Positions 1 through 6,537 of a DNA stretch of 11,001 bases are shown here, piece by piece. This stretch comes from Candidatus Brocadiia bacterium. Lineage in GTDB: Bacteria > Planctomycetota > PUPC01 > DSUN01. The stretch's first letter is position 1, and each line of letters begins with the position of its first letter. The position numbers and the translations under genes are program-made. The stretch is from assembly GCA_016782825.1 (NCBI GenBank), contig JADHXT010000085.1:1-11001 (forward strand). Direction: 5' to 3'. The notes beneath the pieces are model-generated. The model saw only the letters and a list, made by a program, of their open reading frames with translations, was not told where the DNA came from and ran no database searches.

Positions 1-699
1 GCCGCCCATCCTGCCGGCGAGCTCGCGGTAGAGGGGGACGGCGTAGCGCTCGAAGCGGTCGAGGCCGATGGGGGGGGCGGTGATGTTGTCGGGCACGTCG
101 ATGTAGGGAGCGGGCGATGCGGCGACGATGTCGAAGATGCGGCGCGCGCGCCCGGTGAGAATGGCGATGGTTTCTTCGACGACCTCCGGGCAGTCGGCGA
201 GGTGCATGGAGAGGTCGAGCAGGCCGACCCATTGCACCCAAAGCTGCTGGTAGGGGCTGCGTTCGACGGCGGGGAGCGGGAGGCCGTCGTCGCCGAGCGC
301 GGCGTCGACCTGGCGGTAGGCGTCGTAGTTGTCTCGGACGATGCCGTCGCGGAGGTAGGCGTTGAGGATGCGGTAGTGGTCGGGCGTGCGGACGAAGTGG
401 CGGCAGACGGAGCTGGAGCCGTAGGCTTCCTCGAAGCCGCGCTCCTCGATGAGGGAGCCTTCGGGGGTGACGAGTGTGGAGCGGCGGATGCGGCGGCCGT
501 CGAGGTGGAGGTCTTCGTGTTCGAGGCGGCAGTTGGGGGTGTCCACGCGGTGGACGCTGGTCCACTGGAGGATGCCGACGCGGTGGCGGCCGACGTGTGC
601 CCACACGTCTTCGTTGGGCGCGGCGAGCCCTGTGTATTGGACGAAGGGGACGCGGTCGTGTGGCCGCCCCTGGATGACGGCGAGGATGCGTTCGCGCAT
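1..699 (-). CDS. URO-D family protein (methyltransferase/decarboxylase fold), partial, C-terminus beyond window
   Basis: The first 233 residues of a protein that runs off the left edge; the family is usually about 330-380 residues. The start MRERILAVIQGRPHDRVPF is typical of the uroporphyrinogen decarboxylase superfamily branch that includes corrinoid/CoM methyltransferases (MtaA, CmuA). Further family-like stretches are HFVRTPDHYRILNAYLRD near residues 101-118 and DNITAPPIGLDRFERYAVP near 204-222. The RQAGRY motif of true heme-pathway HemE is not present at the N-terminus, so heme synthesis is unlikely. Substrate and reaction cannot be told; zinc-binding motifs of the methyltransferases would lie in the missing part. 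ATG at 699 follows the stop of the CBM9-like gene by 18 bases. I see no clear Shine-Dalgarno, so translation may be coupled; an in-frame GTG at 705 is an alternative start. It is the distal gene of the glycan operon and may be read from the promoter at 1508-1537. Confidence 0.8.
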   Translation of the reverse strand, partial: MRERILAVIQGRPHDRVPFVQYTGLAAPNEDVWAHVGRHRVGILQWTSVHRVDTPNCRLEHEDLHLDGRRIRRSTLVTPEGSLIEERGFEEAYGSSSVCRHFVRTPDHYRILNAYLRDGIVRDNYDAYRQVDAALGDDGLPLPAVERSPYQQLWVQWVGLLDLSMHLADCPEVVEETIAILTGRARRIFDIVAASPAPYIDVPDNITAPPIGLDRFERYAVPLYRELAGRMGG

Positions 700-717
700 C
701 GTCACGGGTGCGGGGTC

Positions 718-1458
718 CTACTCGGCGAATTCGACGAAGTCGTATTCTTCGTGGCGATGGAAGTCGGCGCGGGTGAGGGGGGCGGTGCTCGATGGCTCGC
801 GGCCGGGGAGGTAGACCGAGTAGTTGTAGCGGCAGATGGCGAAGCGCCAGCGGTCGCCGAGCTGCACCTTGGGCGCGGCGTCCTTGAAGGCGGCGAGGGG
901 GATGGCGATTTCGGCGATCCAGCCCTTGTCGCTGTCCCGCCATTCGTTGAGCGTGCCCTGGATCGACACCTTGGCCTTTATGGACGACTCCCACGGCCAC
1001 CAGCGATCGAAGTGGCCCGCGCCGCGGCGTGCGATGAGCATGTCGAGCGTGGCGCCGGCGGCGTTGACCTCGAACTCGTAGTAGATGTGTTTCGCTTCGT
1101 CGGGCTTGAGGAACACCTCGGCCACGTCGTCGAGCCAGAGCTGGCCGTCGTGCTGGGTCTTGACGGCATAGACGTCGCGGTCTTCCATGGTGACGGCGAC
1201 GTAGAGGTTTTCATCGTCCCAGAGCATGCGGGCCATGGCGAGATCGAGCGGACGCAACTCGAAGCCAGGCACGCGGAAGTCGTCGAGCACCTGCGCCCGC
1301 TCCCAGGCCGGTTCGAGCTGGCCGTCGATGACGATCTTGCCGGGGGCGCGGCGGCACTGGAAGAGGCGCGGCTTGCGGCTCTTGAGCGTGGCCTGCGGGC
1401 GGCCGCAGCCGGCGCACAGCAGGCCGAGCAGCACGGCACCGAGGACGATGCGTCGCAT
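718..1458 (-). CDS. CBM9-like (carbohydrate-binding family 9/DOMON-like) putative lipoprotein
   Basis: A 246-residue protein made of a signal sequence and a single carbohydrate-binding family 9-like beta-sandwich. Visible family features are IDGQLEPAWERA (residues 44-55), LWDDENLYVAV, LWLDDVAEVFLKPD (107-120, the region holding the usual acidic W-DD-vEvfl motif), YYEFEVNAAGATLD (126-139) and GWIAEIAIPLAAF (179-191). Such domains bind sugars, or occur as stand-alone exported proteins of unknown role in planctomycete-like genomes. No catalytic domain is attached. The N-terminus MRRIVLGAVLLGLLCAGC looks like a lipoprotein signal with Cys18 as lipid site, but the -3 residue is Cys rather than Leu, so lipidation is likely but not certain. 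I chose ATG 1458 because AGGGAG lies 6 bases upstream and the signal peptide starts there. A longer frame from 1509 would overlap the -10 box of the upstream promoter. It probably holds glycan at the cell surface or in the periplasm. Confidence 0.82.
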   Translation of the reverse strand: MRRIVLGAVLLGLLCAGCGRPQATLKSRKPRLFQCRRAPGKIVIDGQLEPAWERAQVLDDFRVPGFELRPLDLAMARMLWDDENLYVAVTMEDRDVYAVKTQHDGQLWLDDVAEVFLKPDEAKHIYYEFEVNAAGATLDMLIARRGAGHFDRWWPWESSIKAKVSIQGTLNEWRDSDKGWIAEIAIPLAAFKDAAPKVQLGDRWRFAICRYNYSVYLPGREPSSTAPLTRADFHRHEEYDFVEFAE

Positions 1459-1464
1459 GGGATT

Positions 1465-1470
1465 CTCCCT
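1465..1470 (-). promoter_or_regulatory. Ribosome binding site for the CBM9-like gene
   Basis: AGGGAG on the minus strand, 6 bases before ATG 1458. It decides between this start and the upstream in-frame ATG at 1509, which has no such site and would add 17 hydrophilic residues in front of the signal peptide. Confidence 0.7.
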
Positions 1471-1507
1471 GGATGGGGAAGGAGCGAACGGATGGATGAT
1501 GGTGCCC

Positions 1508-1537
1508 ATTCTATGAGGCCGCGGGCCGGGCTGTCAA
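1508..1537 (-). promoter_or_regulatory. Predicted sigma70-type internal promoter for the CBM9-like and URO-D genes
   Basis: On the minus strand, a perfect -35 box TTGACA (1537-1532) is followed after 18 bases by TAGAAT (1513-1508), five of six bases matching TATAAT. Transcription would start near 1501, leaving a leader of about 43 bases that contains the AGGGAG ribosome site. It sits in the 92-base gap after the GH51 gene, the longest gap in the operon, so the last two genes could be transcribed separately. This is a sequence match only. The spacer is very GC-rich, which makes the AT-rich -10 stand out. Confidence 0.5.
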
Positions 1538-1550
1538 GGAGCCTGCCGGC

Positions 1551-4073
1551 CTACTCGAGCGGCACGGAGATGCCTGTGACCGACGCCGCGGGAAGCGGGC
1601 GCCCGGCCACGGCGGCCCAGGGATGGCGCTCGGTGGCGAGCGTCACCGTGGTGGGGCCTTCGAAGGTGTTCCGCGCCCACAGTTCGGGGCCGGCGAGAGT
1701 GGTGACCACGGCCTCGCCTCGCGGCTTGAGGTCGCCGAGTTTCCAGGCGACGGCCACGGCGCGACGCGGATGGCGGTTGATGGCGGTGAGGTGGAGGGTG
1801 CGGCGGTCGTCGGAGAGGGTGGCGGCCACGTCCAGACTCGGAAGGCCACGGAAGGCGTCCGCGGTGGCGGCCGCGGGCACGTCCCACGGCCCGCTGTGCT
1901 GGGCGTAGAGTCGGAAGGCGAGGTGGAGCGGCGTCTGGACGACCTGCGCCGGGTTGGTGCGCACCGAGCCGATGACGTTGGCCAGGAGCGCGAGGTTGCC
2001 GATGGGCACGTCGGAGCCGCAGCGCTGCATGGCGTGGAAGACGCCGGCGGCGTAGAGCCCGTCGGCGAGGCAGTGGCCGCCGCGGATGTGACTCGGTGTG
2101 GTATTCCACTCGTCGAAGGTGAGGGGCAGGCGCTTGCCGGCGGCTTGCTCGGCGATCTGCACTGTGTTGCGGAGCGAACGCTCGATGCGGACGGGCGCGC
2201 CCACGACCTTGGCCCACACGGCGTCGGTGCACTGGCGCGTATCGTAGCCCGTGTAGTCGTGGACGGAGAGCATGTCCATCGCCGAGCCGCAGATGCGGAG
2301 GGCGCGGCGGTTCCAGTCGCCGAAGGTGTCGTCGAACACGCCGCTGGCGATGAGCACGATGCTCGGGTCGACCTTTCGCATGGCGCGGGCGAACTCCACG
2401 GCGCGAAGGCCGTAGTGCTCGGGGCCGACATGGCCAAGTTGCCAAGTCCCCCAGAGCTCATTGCCTACCCCCCAATACTTCACGCCGTAGGGTTCGGGGT
2501 GGCCGTTGGCGGCGCGCAGTTTGCCCATCGGCGTGTCGGCGGCGCCGTTCACGTACTCCACCCACGCGGCGGCCTCGGCGGCGGTGCCTTCGCCGGCATT
2601 CACGCAGATGCACGGTTCGGCGCCCAGCAGGCGGCAGTAGGCGATGTACTCGTCGGTGCCCATGTCGTTGTAGACCCACGCCTTCCAGGCGCGGTCCCAG
2701 CGGGTGGGGCGGCGGTCTTGCGGGCCGATGCCGTCGCGCCAGTTGTAGCCCGAGGCCATGTTGCCGCCGGGCCATCGGAAGGTGGGGGGCTTGGCCATGC
2801 GGGTGACTTCGAGCACGTCGCGGCGGTAGCCCTGCACATTGTCCGCCGGCATAAGCGAGGCCGCGCCGACCCAGAGGCAGCCTGGGCCTTTGGCGGTGAT
2901 GGCGAAGGAGCCATCGCTGGTGCCGTGGCTGGGCGCGAGCGGACACGAGAGCGTTTGCCACCCCGTGCCTCTCAGACGGAAGGTGTGGCGGGCCAGCGTG
3001 CCGCGCGCATCACGGAGCGCCACGGTCACGGCGTCGGTCGTGCCTTTGGCCCGCACCACGATTCGCGTGGCATAGGCCCTGCCCTTCTGGAGTTCGAGGC
3101 CGTTCTGCGCGATGCCACCCTCCCCTGCTCCACGATCGATGCGCTGGCTCTGCGGCTCGGCATAGGGCACGGCGGTGTCGGCAGTGTAGCCCTTGGCCCG
3201 GCCCGTCGGCTCCCACTTCCACACCACGCCCGTCGAAGTGTTGGGGCCGATGAACTTGCGGTTGTGCAGCCGCTCGTCCCAGATACCCTGGAAGATGCAG
3301 TGGCCGAGGAACTCCAGGAAGAAGCCGCGCTGGAGGCCGGGCAGCCGCGTGGTGCTCGGCGAGCCGAGGCGCACCGTGGCCTTGGCCGATACCGGTGCCG
3401 TCGGCGCGCGCTGTGGCGTCAGCTCCACGTAATCCACGTCGAGCGCTCCGGCGGGATTCGGCCCGAAGGACTTGCCCATGAGGCCCACGAACTGCGGCCT
3501 GAGGCCCCCGCCGTACCAGCAGCCGGCCTCGGTCCACTTGGCCTGCCCGGGCGTGCGGTGGCGCAGGTGGTAGGTGTCCACTCGCCGGGCGATCTGAATC
3601 TCCACGTCCCTCGCCTCGACGGCGGTGCGGATGTAGGCGCCGCGCCCGGTAGGCTCGGCCCAGAGCGTGGGGCGGGTGCTGTCGGGGTAGAGTTGCTTGC
3701 TGAGGAAGGGTCCCCACGCGAGGACCCGCTCGTTCGAGAAGCCGACGACGAGGGCGAGGTGGAGGTTCGAGTCGGGCTTCCAGTCGGCCATGGCCACACG
3801 GGCGGAAAGGTGCCAGTCGCCGTCGGGAGCCGGGGTGCGGAGGAAGGCGGCGCGCGGCTCGCGGCCCCAGTGGTTGAAGCCGACGCGGGTCTGCGGCACG
3901 GTGAGGCGCAGCCAGCCGGCCCGTGAGCCGAGCGACACCGTGGGCCCCTTCGCGGGCACATGCCAGGTCCAGCGTTGGCTGAGTGTCTTTGCGTCAAAGC
4001 CGTCGCGCCACGGCGCCGCCACCGCACTCGCCGCGATCAGCACGATGGCGATGGACAGCACTCCGCAACTCAT
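1551..4073 (-). CDS. GH51 alpha-L-arabinofuranosidase, secreted, with N-terminal lectin-like domain
   Basis: An 840-residue exported enzyme expected to remove terminal alpha-L-arabinofuranose from plant- or algal-type glycans. MSCGVLSIAIVLIAASAVAA is a Sec signal peptide. Residues about 21-220 resemble a concanavalin-like/DUF1349-type beta-sandwich. The GH51 part opens with GFFLEFLGHCIFQGIW (about 250-265), carries a CBM4/9-like insert (about 290-405), then RWPGGNMASGYNWRDGIGP (433-451). The acid/base is Glu539 in WGVGNELWG and the nucleophile is Glu655 in TFDEWN, both canonical for family 51 (clan A). The C-terminal region has the usual beta-domain pattern ending LWARNTFEGPTTVTL. I chose ATG 4073 because GAGGAG lies 6 bases upstream and the signal peptide begins there; the frame is open to 4118 but that start would overlap the preceding gene. 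It follows lyase-like B by 37 bases, implying co-transcription. Activity on arabinan, arabinoxylan or another glycan cannot be separated from sequence. Confidence 0.9.
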   Translation of the reverse strand: MSCGVLSIAIVLIAASAVAAPWRDGFDAKTLSQRWTWHVPAKGPTVSLGSRAGWLRLTVPQTRVGFNHWGREPRAAFLRTPAPDGDWHLSARVAMADWKPDSNLHLALVVGFSNERVLAWGPFLSKQLYPDSTRPTLWAEPTGRGAYIRTAVEARDVEIQIARRVDTYHLRHRTPGQAKWTEAGCWYGGGLRPQFVGLMGKSFGPNPAGALDVDYVELTPQRAPTAPVSAKATVRLGSPSTTRLPGLQRGFFLEFLGHCIFQGIWDERLHNRKFIGPNTSTGVVWKWEPTGRAKGYTADTAVPYAEPQSQRIDRGAGEGGIAQNGLELQKGRAYATRIVVRAKGTTDAVTVALRDARGTLARHTFRLRGTGWQTLSCPLAPSHGTSDGSFAITAKGPGCLWVGAASLMPADNVQGYRRDVLEVTRMAKPPTFRWPGGNMASGYNWRDGIGPQDRRPTRWDRAWKAWVYNDMGTDEYIAYCRLLGAEPCICVNAGEGTAAEAAAWVEYVNGAADTPMGKLRAANGHPEPYGVKYWGVGNELWGTWQLGHVGPEHYGLRAVEFARAMRKVDPSIVLIASGVFDDTFGDWNRRALRICGSAMDMLSVHDYTGYDTRQCTDAVWAKVVGAPVRIERSLRNTVQIAEQAAGKRLPLTFDEWNTTPSHIRGGHCLADGLYAAGVFHAMQRCGSDVPIGNLALLANVIGSVRTNPAQVVQTPLHLAFRLYAQHSGPWDVPAAATADAFRGLPSLDVAATLSDDRRTLHLTAINRHPRRAVAVAWKLGDLKPRGEAVVTTLAGPELWARNTFEGPTTVTLATERHPWAAVAGRPLPAASVTGISVPLE

Positions 4074-4079
4074 GGCGCG

Positions 4080-4085
4080 CTCCTC
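4080..4085 (-). promoter_or_regulatory. Ribosome binding site deciding the GH51 start
   Basis: GAGGAG on the minus strand with a 6-base spacer before ATG 4073. It supports this start over the in-frame ATG at 4118, which would overlap the end of the upstream gene and put 15 charged residues before the signal peptide. Confidence 0.75.
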
Positions 4086-4110
4086 TGCCGGGGTCGCAAC
4101 GTTGCCCGCT

Positions 4111-6537
4111 TCACTCACCGTCGTCGCCCTCGCCGGCCATCTGCGACTCCCAGGCGGGGGGGATCAGCCGGTAGGACGACATGTCCTTCAGTCCGACCAC
4201 GCGGCTGCCCTTCACGTGCAGCGCGTCGACCGGCTCGCCGTCGTAGTCGAAGCGCGTGGCGAACAGGTCGGCCGCCCGGCTCGTGTCGCCGTCCTGGACG
4301 GGCGAGGCATCGTCGTTGTTGAGCGCCACCACCAGGTAGCCGTCGGGCATTTCCACTCGCACGCGGTAGCCGCCGGGCACGTCCTCGACACTCGCCCCCG
4401 CAGGCGGCTCCTGGTCGACACGGTGAGGGCGGATGAGCGTGATGAACTCCACTCGCTGCTCGGGCACGCTGGTGTGTGCCGTCAGGTGGCACTCGGTGAG
4501 GTCCGCCTGGCCCTGCGGCGGCGGGTCGAAGCGGTCGGTCACCTCGATGTCGAGCGTCATGGGCGTGAGGAACGCCACACGGCACCCGGCCGCGCCGTTC
4601 ACCACGCGGATATCGCGCGGGCCGCGCACGTCCACGGCGGTGGGCATGTGCAGGAACCACTGGAAGAGCGACGGAACCGCGGCCTCCAGGCGGTCGTAGA
4701 TGAGCAGCACGCAGGGCTTCACGAAAAGGACGTGGCGGGTAAAGCGTCGGAGGTGGCGCCCGTAGGCCTGGCCGGCCTCGCCGGCCACATAGTCGAAGAA
4801 CGGCGAGGCGTGGAAGGCCAGAATCTGCCCCTTGGCCGTGGGCACGCGGCGGCCCTGCCCCTGGCCGTTCACCGTAATGGAGTTCACGCTGCGGGTGTGC
4901 CACATCCAGTTGCGGTGGTGGTCGCTGCCGGGAAAGTCGCGCCGGCCGCTTCGGATCAGCAGGCGCTCGCCGAACGCCGACAGCAGGAAGGCGTTTTGCG
5001 CCTCGTAGCCGTGGCTCTGGGTGCCGAACGGGCTGCTCTTGAGCATCACCTGCACGTTGTCGCTGGCGCTCGTGAGTGTGGTGTTGAGCACAGCGATGCC
5101 CGTGCCGCGGAAGCACCGCGACGTGGGCAGCGTGCTCGGGCACTCGGCCCGTTGCGCCACGGCCTCGCCCCGCACGAACCCCACGTAGCCACTGGGCAAC
5201 GGGGCGCCGCCATGGGCGTTCACGTACCATTGCCAGTGGGGGTTGCGCATGCGTGCGGTCAGCAGGCTCATGGCATCGAGGTTGTCGTGCGACTCGTGCC
5301 GCGAGCTCAGGTCGCCGAAGCCGGTGCCGCGTGCCCCCGGGGGCTGGAGGTACATGGCGTGGTAGCCCGCCTGGCGGAAGTAGGGCTTCTGAAAGGCGTC
5401 GATGCCCAGGGCCGAGCGCATCACGTCGGCCCACCAGCCGAAGCGCCGCAGGTAGCTCGCCCAGTAGGGCAGGCCCTCGTGCCAGCCGCCGTCGTCGTCG
5501 CCCCACACGGGATAGGTGCTGAAGAAGACGTTGGCAGCAAACCACACCCACTCGGCCGCATCGGGAATCTCGTCGAGGAAGGCGATGCCCACCTCGCCCA
5601 GGAAGTGCCAGGCGCGATTGGTGTGGCTGCCGAAGGGACGCCAGATGTGCGTGTGGCCGAGGTGCGAGTGAATCTCGCGCCCGCGATAGGTCATCACGTG
5701 GCGGCACAGGCCCCGCTCGCCCTCGCTCAGCCGATCGTGCAGGAATGTGTAGGCGCGCGCGAACAGATAGGCGTAGGGCAGGCCGGCCTCGTAGTTGTAG
5801 CCGAAGCTCGTGCTGCCCTGGAGGTTCCAGCGCGCGGCATCGAGCAGCAGGCGCCGCGCCAGTGCGGCGTAGTCGTCCTGCCCGCCCACCAGGGACGTGA
5901 AGGCCAGCGTGGCTGCGCTGTTGAGCACGTCGATCGCGTGCAGGCGGTTTCCCCACCAGATGGCCCGCCACTCGTTGCCCGTGCGGTCCATGTCGGGCGG
6001 ATACTCGGGGGGCTCGTCGGTCGGTGGCGGGTTCACGAGCAACTGGTCGCACTCGGCCACGAGGCCCGCGTAGAGGTCGCGCCGCACGCCGCCGGCCAGC
6101 TTCCGCAGCTCCAGCAGGTCCTCGGGGCGGATGAAGAGCCGCGGATGCTCCCGCGGGATTCGGCCCAGCAGTTCCTCGCGGCCGGGCATGGCGAAGGCCA
6201 CGGCGTCGGGCGGGATGTGGAACATCCGCGCGTTGCACCAGTCGCTCTCCTCGCCGTGCTTGTCGAGGTAGCGGAAGCGCCAGAACCATCGGCCGGGCAC
6301 AAAGGGCTCGGGCGGGCAGTGGCAGTTGTAGGTGATGGCACCGGCTCGGTAGGCGACGGAGCCGAAGTAGGCGTTGCGGCTGCACTCCAGCTCGTAGCCT
6401 GCGGCGCCGCCCTGGGGCCGCCACACGAAGGCCGGCGGGTTGGTGGTGCACACCTCGTCGCGCGCGGGACGGTGGCCCCACTCGCCGGGAGCCGCCGCGC
6501 CGTTGTAGAGCTTGATCGGCCCCCCGCGCCTGCTCAT
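4111..6537 (-). CDS. Heparinase II/III-like protein B with DUF4962 domain, no signal peptide
   Basis: An 808-residue polysaccharide-lyase-type protein. A DUF4962-like N-terminal part (about residues 30-135; NPPAFVWRP, then WFWRFRYLD and HPRLFIRP) precedes an alpha/alpha toroid (about 135-450). A heparinase II/III beta-sandwich containing SHGYEAQNAF (508-517) follows. Candidate catalytic residues by comparison with heparinase II are His305 in GSHTNRAWH, Tyr358 or Tyr362 in GWHEGLPYWASY, and His509. It would cleave a uronic-acid-containing glycan by beta-elimination, if active. ATG 6537 overlaps the TGA of lyase-like A as ATGA, and GGGAGG lies 4 bases upstream; the frame is open to 6618 but the overlap start is clearly favoured. 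Neither start gives a signal peptide, unlike its close paralog, so this copy may be cytoplasmic. The C-terminal ~60 residues differ from the paralog. Subfamily (PL12/PL15/PL17/PL21 or unclassified) and substrate are unknown. Confidence 0.85.
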   Translation of the reverse strand: MSRRGGPIKLYNGAAAPGEWGHRPARDEVCTTNPPAFVWRPQGGAAGYELECSRNAYFGSVAYRAGAITYNCHCPPEPFVPGRWFWRFRYLDKHGEESDWCNARMFHIPPDAVAFAMPGREELLGRIPREHPRLFIRPEDLLELRKLAGGVRRDLYAGLVAECDQLLVNPPPTDEPPEYPPDMDRTGNEWRAIWWGNRLHAIDVLNSAATLAFTSLVGGQDDYAALARRLLLDAARWNLQGSTSFGYNYEAGLPYAYLFARAYTFLHDRLSEGERGLCRHVMTYRGREIHSHLGHTHIWRPFGSHTNRAWHFLGEVGIAFLDEIPDAAEWVWFAANVFFSTYPVWGDDDGGWHEGLPYWASYLRRFGWWADVMRSALGIDAFQKPYFRQAGYHAMYLQPPGARGTGFGDLSSRHESHDNLDAMSLLTARMRNPHWQWYVNAHGGAPLPSGYVGFVRGEAVAQRAECPSTLPTSRCFRGTGIAVLNTTLTSASDNVQVMLKSSPFGTQSHGYEAQNAFLLSAFGERLLIRSGRRDFPGSDHHRNWMWHTRSVNSITVNGQGQGRRVPTAKGQILAFHASPFFDYVAGEAGQAYGRHLRRFTRHVLFVKPCVLLIYDRLEAAVPSLFQWFLHMPTAVDVRGPRDIRVVNGAAGCRVAFLTPMTLDIEVTDRFDPPPQGQADLTECHLTAHTSVPEQRVEFITLIRPHRVDQEPPAGASVEDVPGGYRVRVEMPDGYLVVALNNDDASPVQDGDTSRAADLFATRFDYDGEPVDALHVKGSRVVGLKDMSSYRLIPPAWESQMAGEGDDGE
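6534..6537 (-). promoter_or_regulatory. ATGA stop/start overlap coupling lyase-like A to lyase-like B
   Basis: On the minus strand the ATG of lyase-like B (6537-6535) shares bases with the TGA of lyase-like A (6536-6534). GGGAGG at 6542-6547 precedes the ATG by 4 bases. The arrangement supports translational coupling of the two paralogs. Confidence 0.8.

Noticed and set aside
697..717. Possible internal terminator or regulatory element between the CBM9-like and URO-D genes
   Set aside because: The gap is only 18 bases with no inverted repeat; simple operon spacing explains it.
1517..1531. GC-rich partly palindromic run between the GH51 and CBM9-like genes, considered as a terminator
   Set aside because: The arms are only about four bases, there is no T-rich tract after it on the minus strand, and it falls inside the spacer of a good promoter match.
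4074..4118. An upstream start at 4118 for the GH51 gene
   Set aside because: It would overlap lyase-like B by 8 bases and place charged residues before the signal peptide. ATG 4073 has GAGGAG 6 bases upstream.
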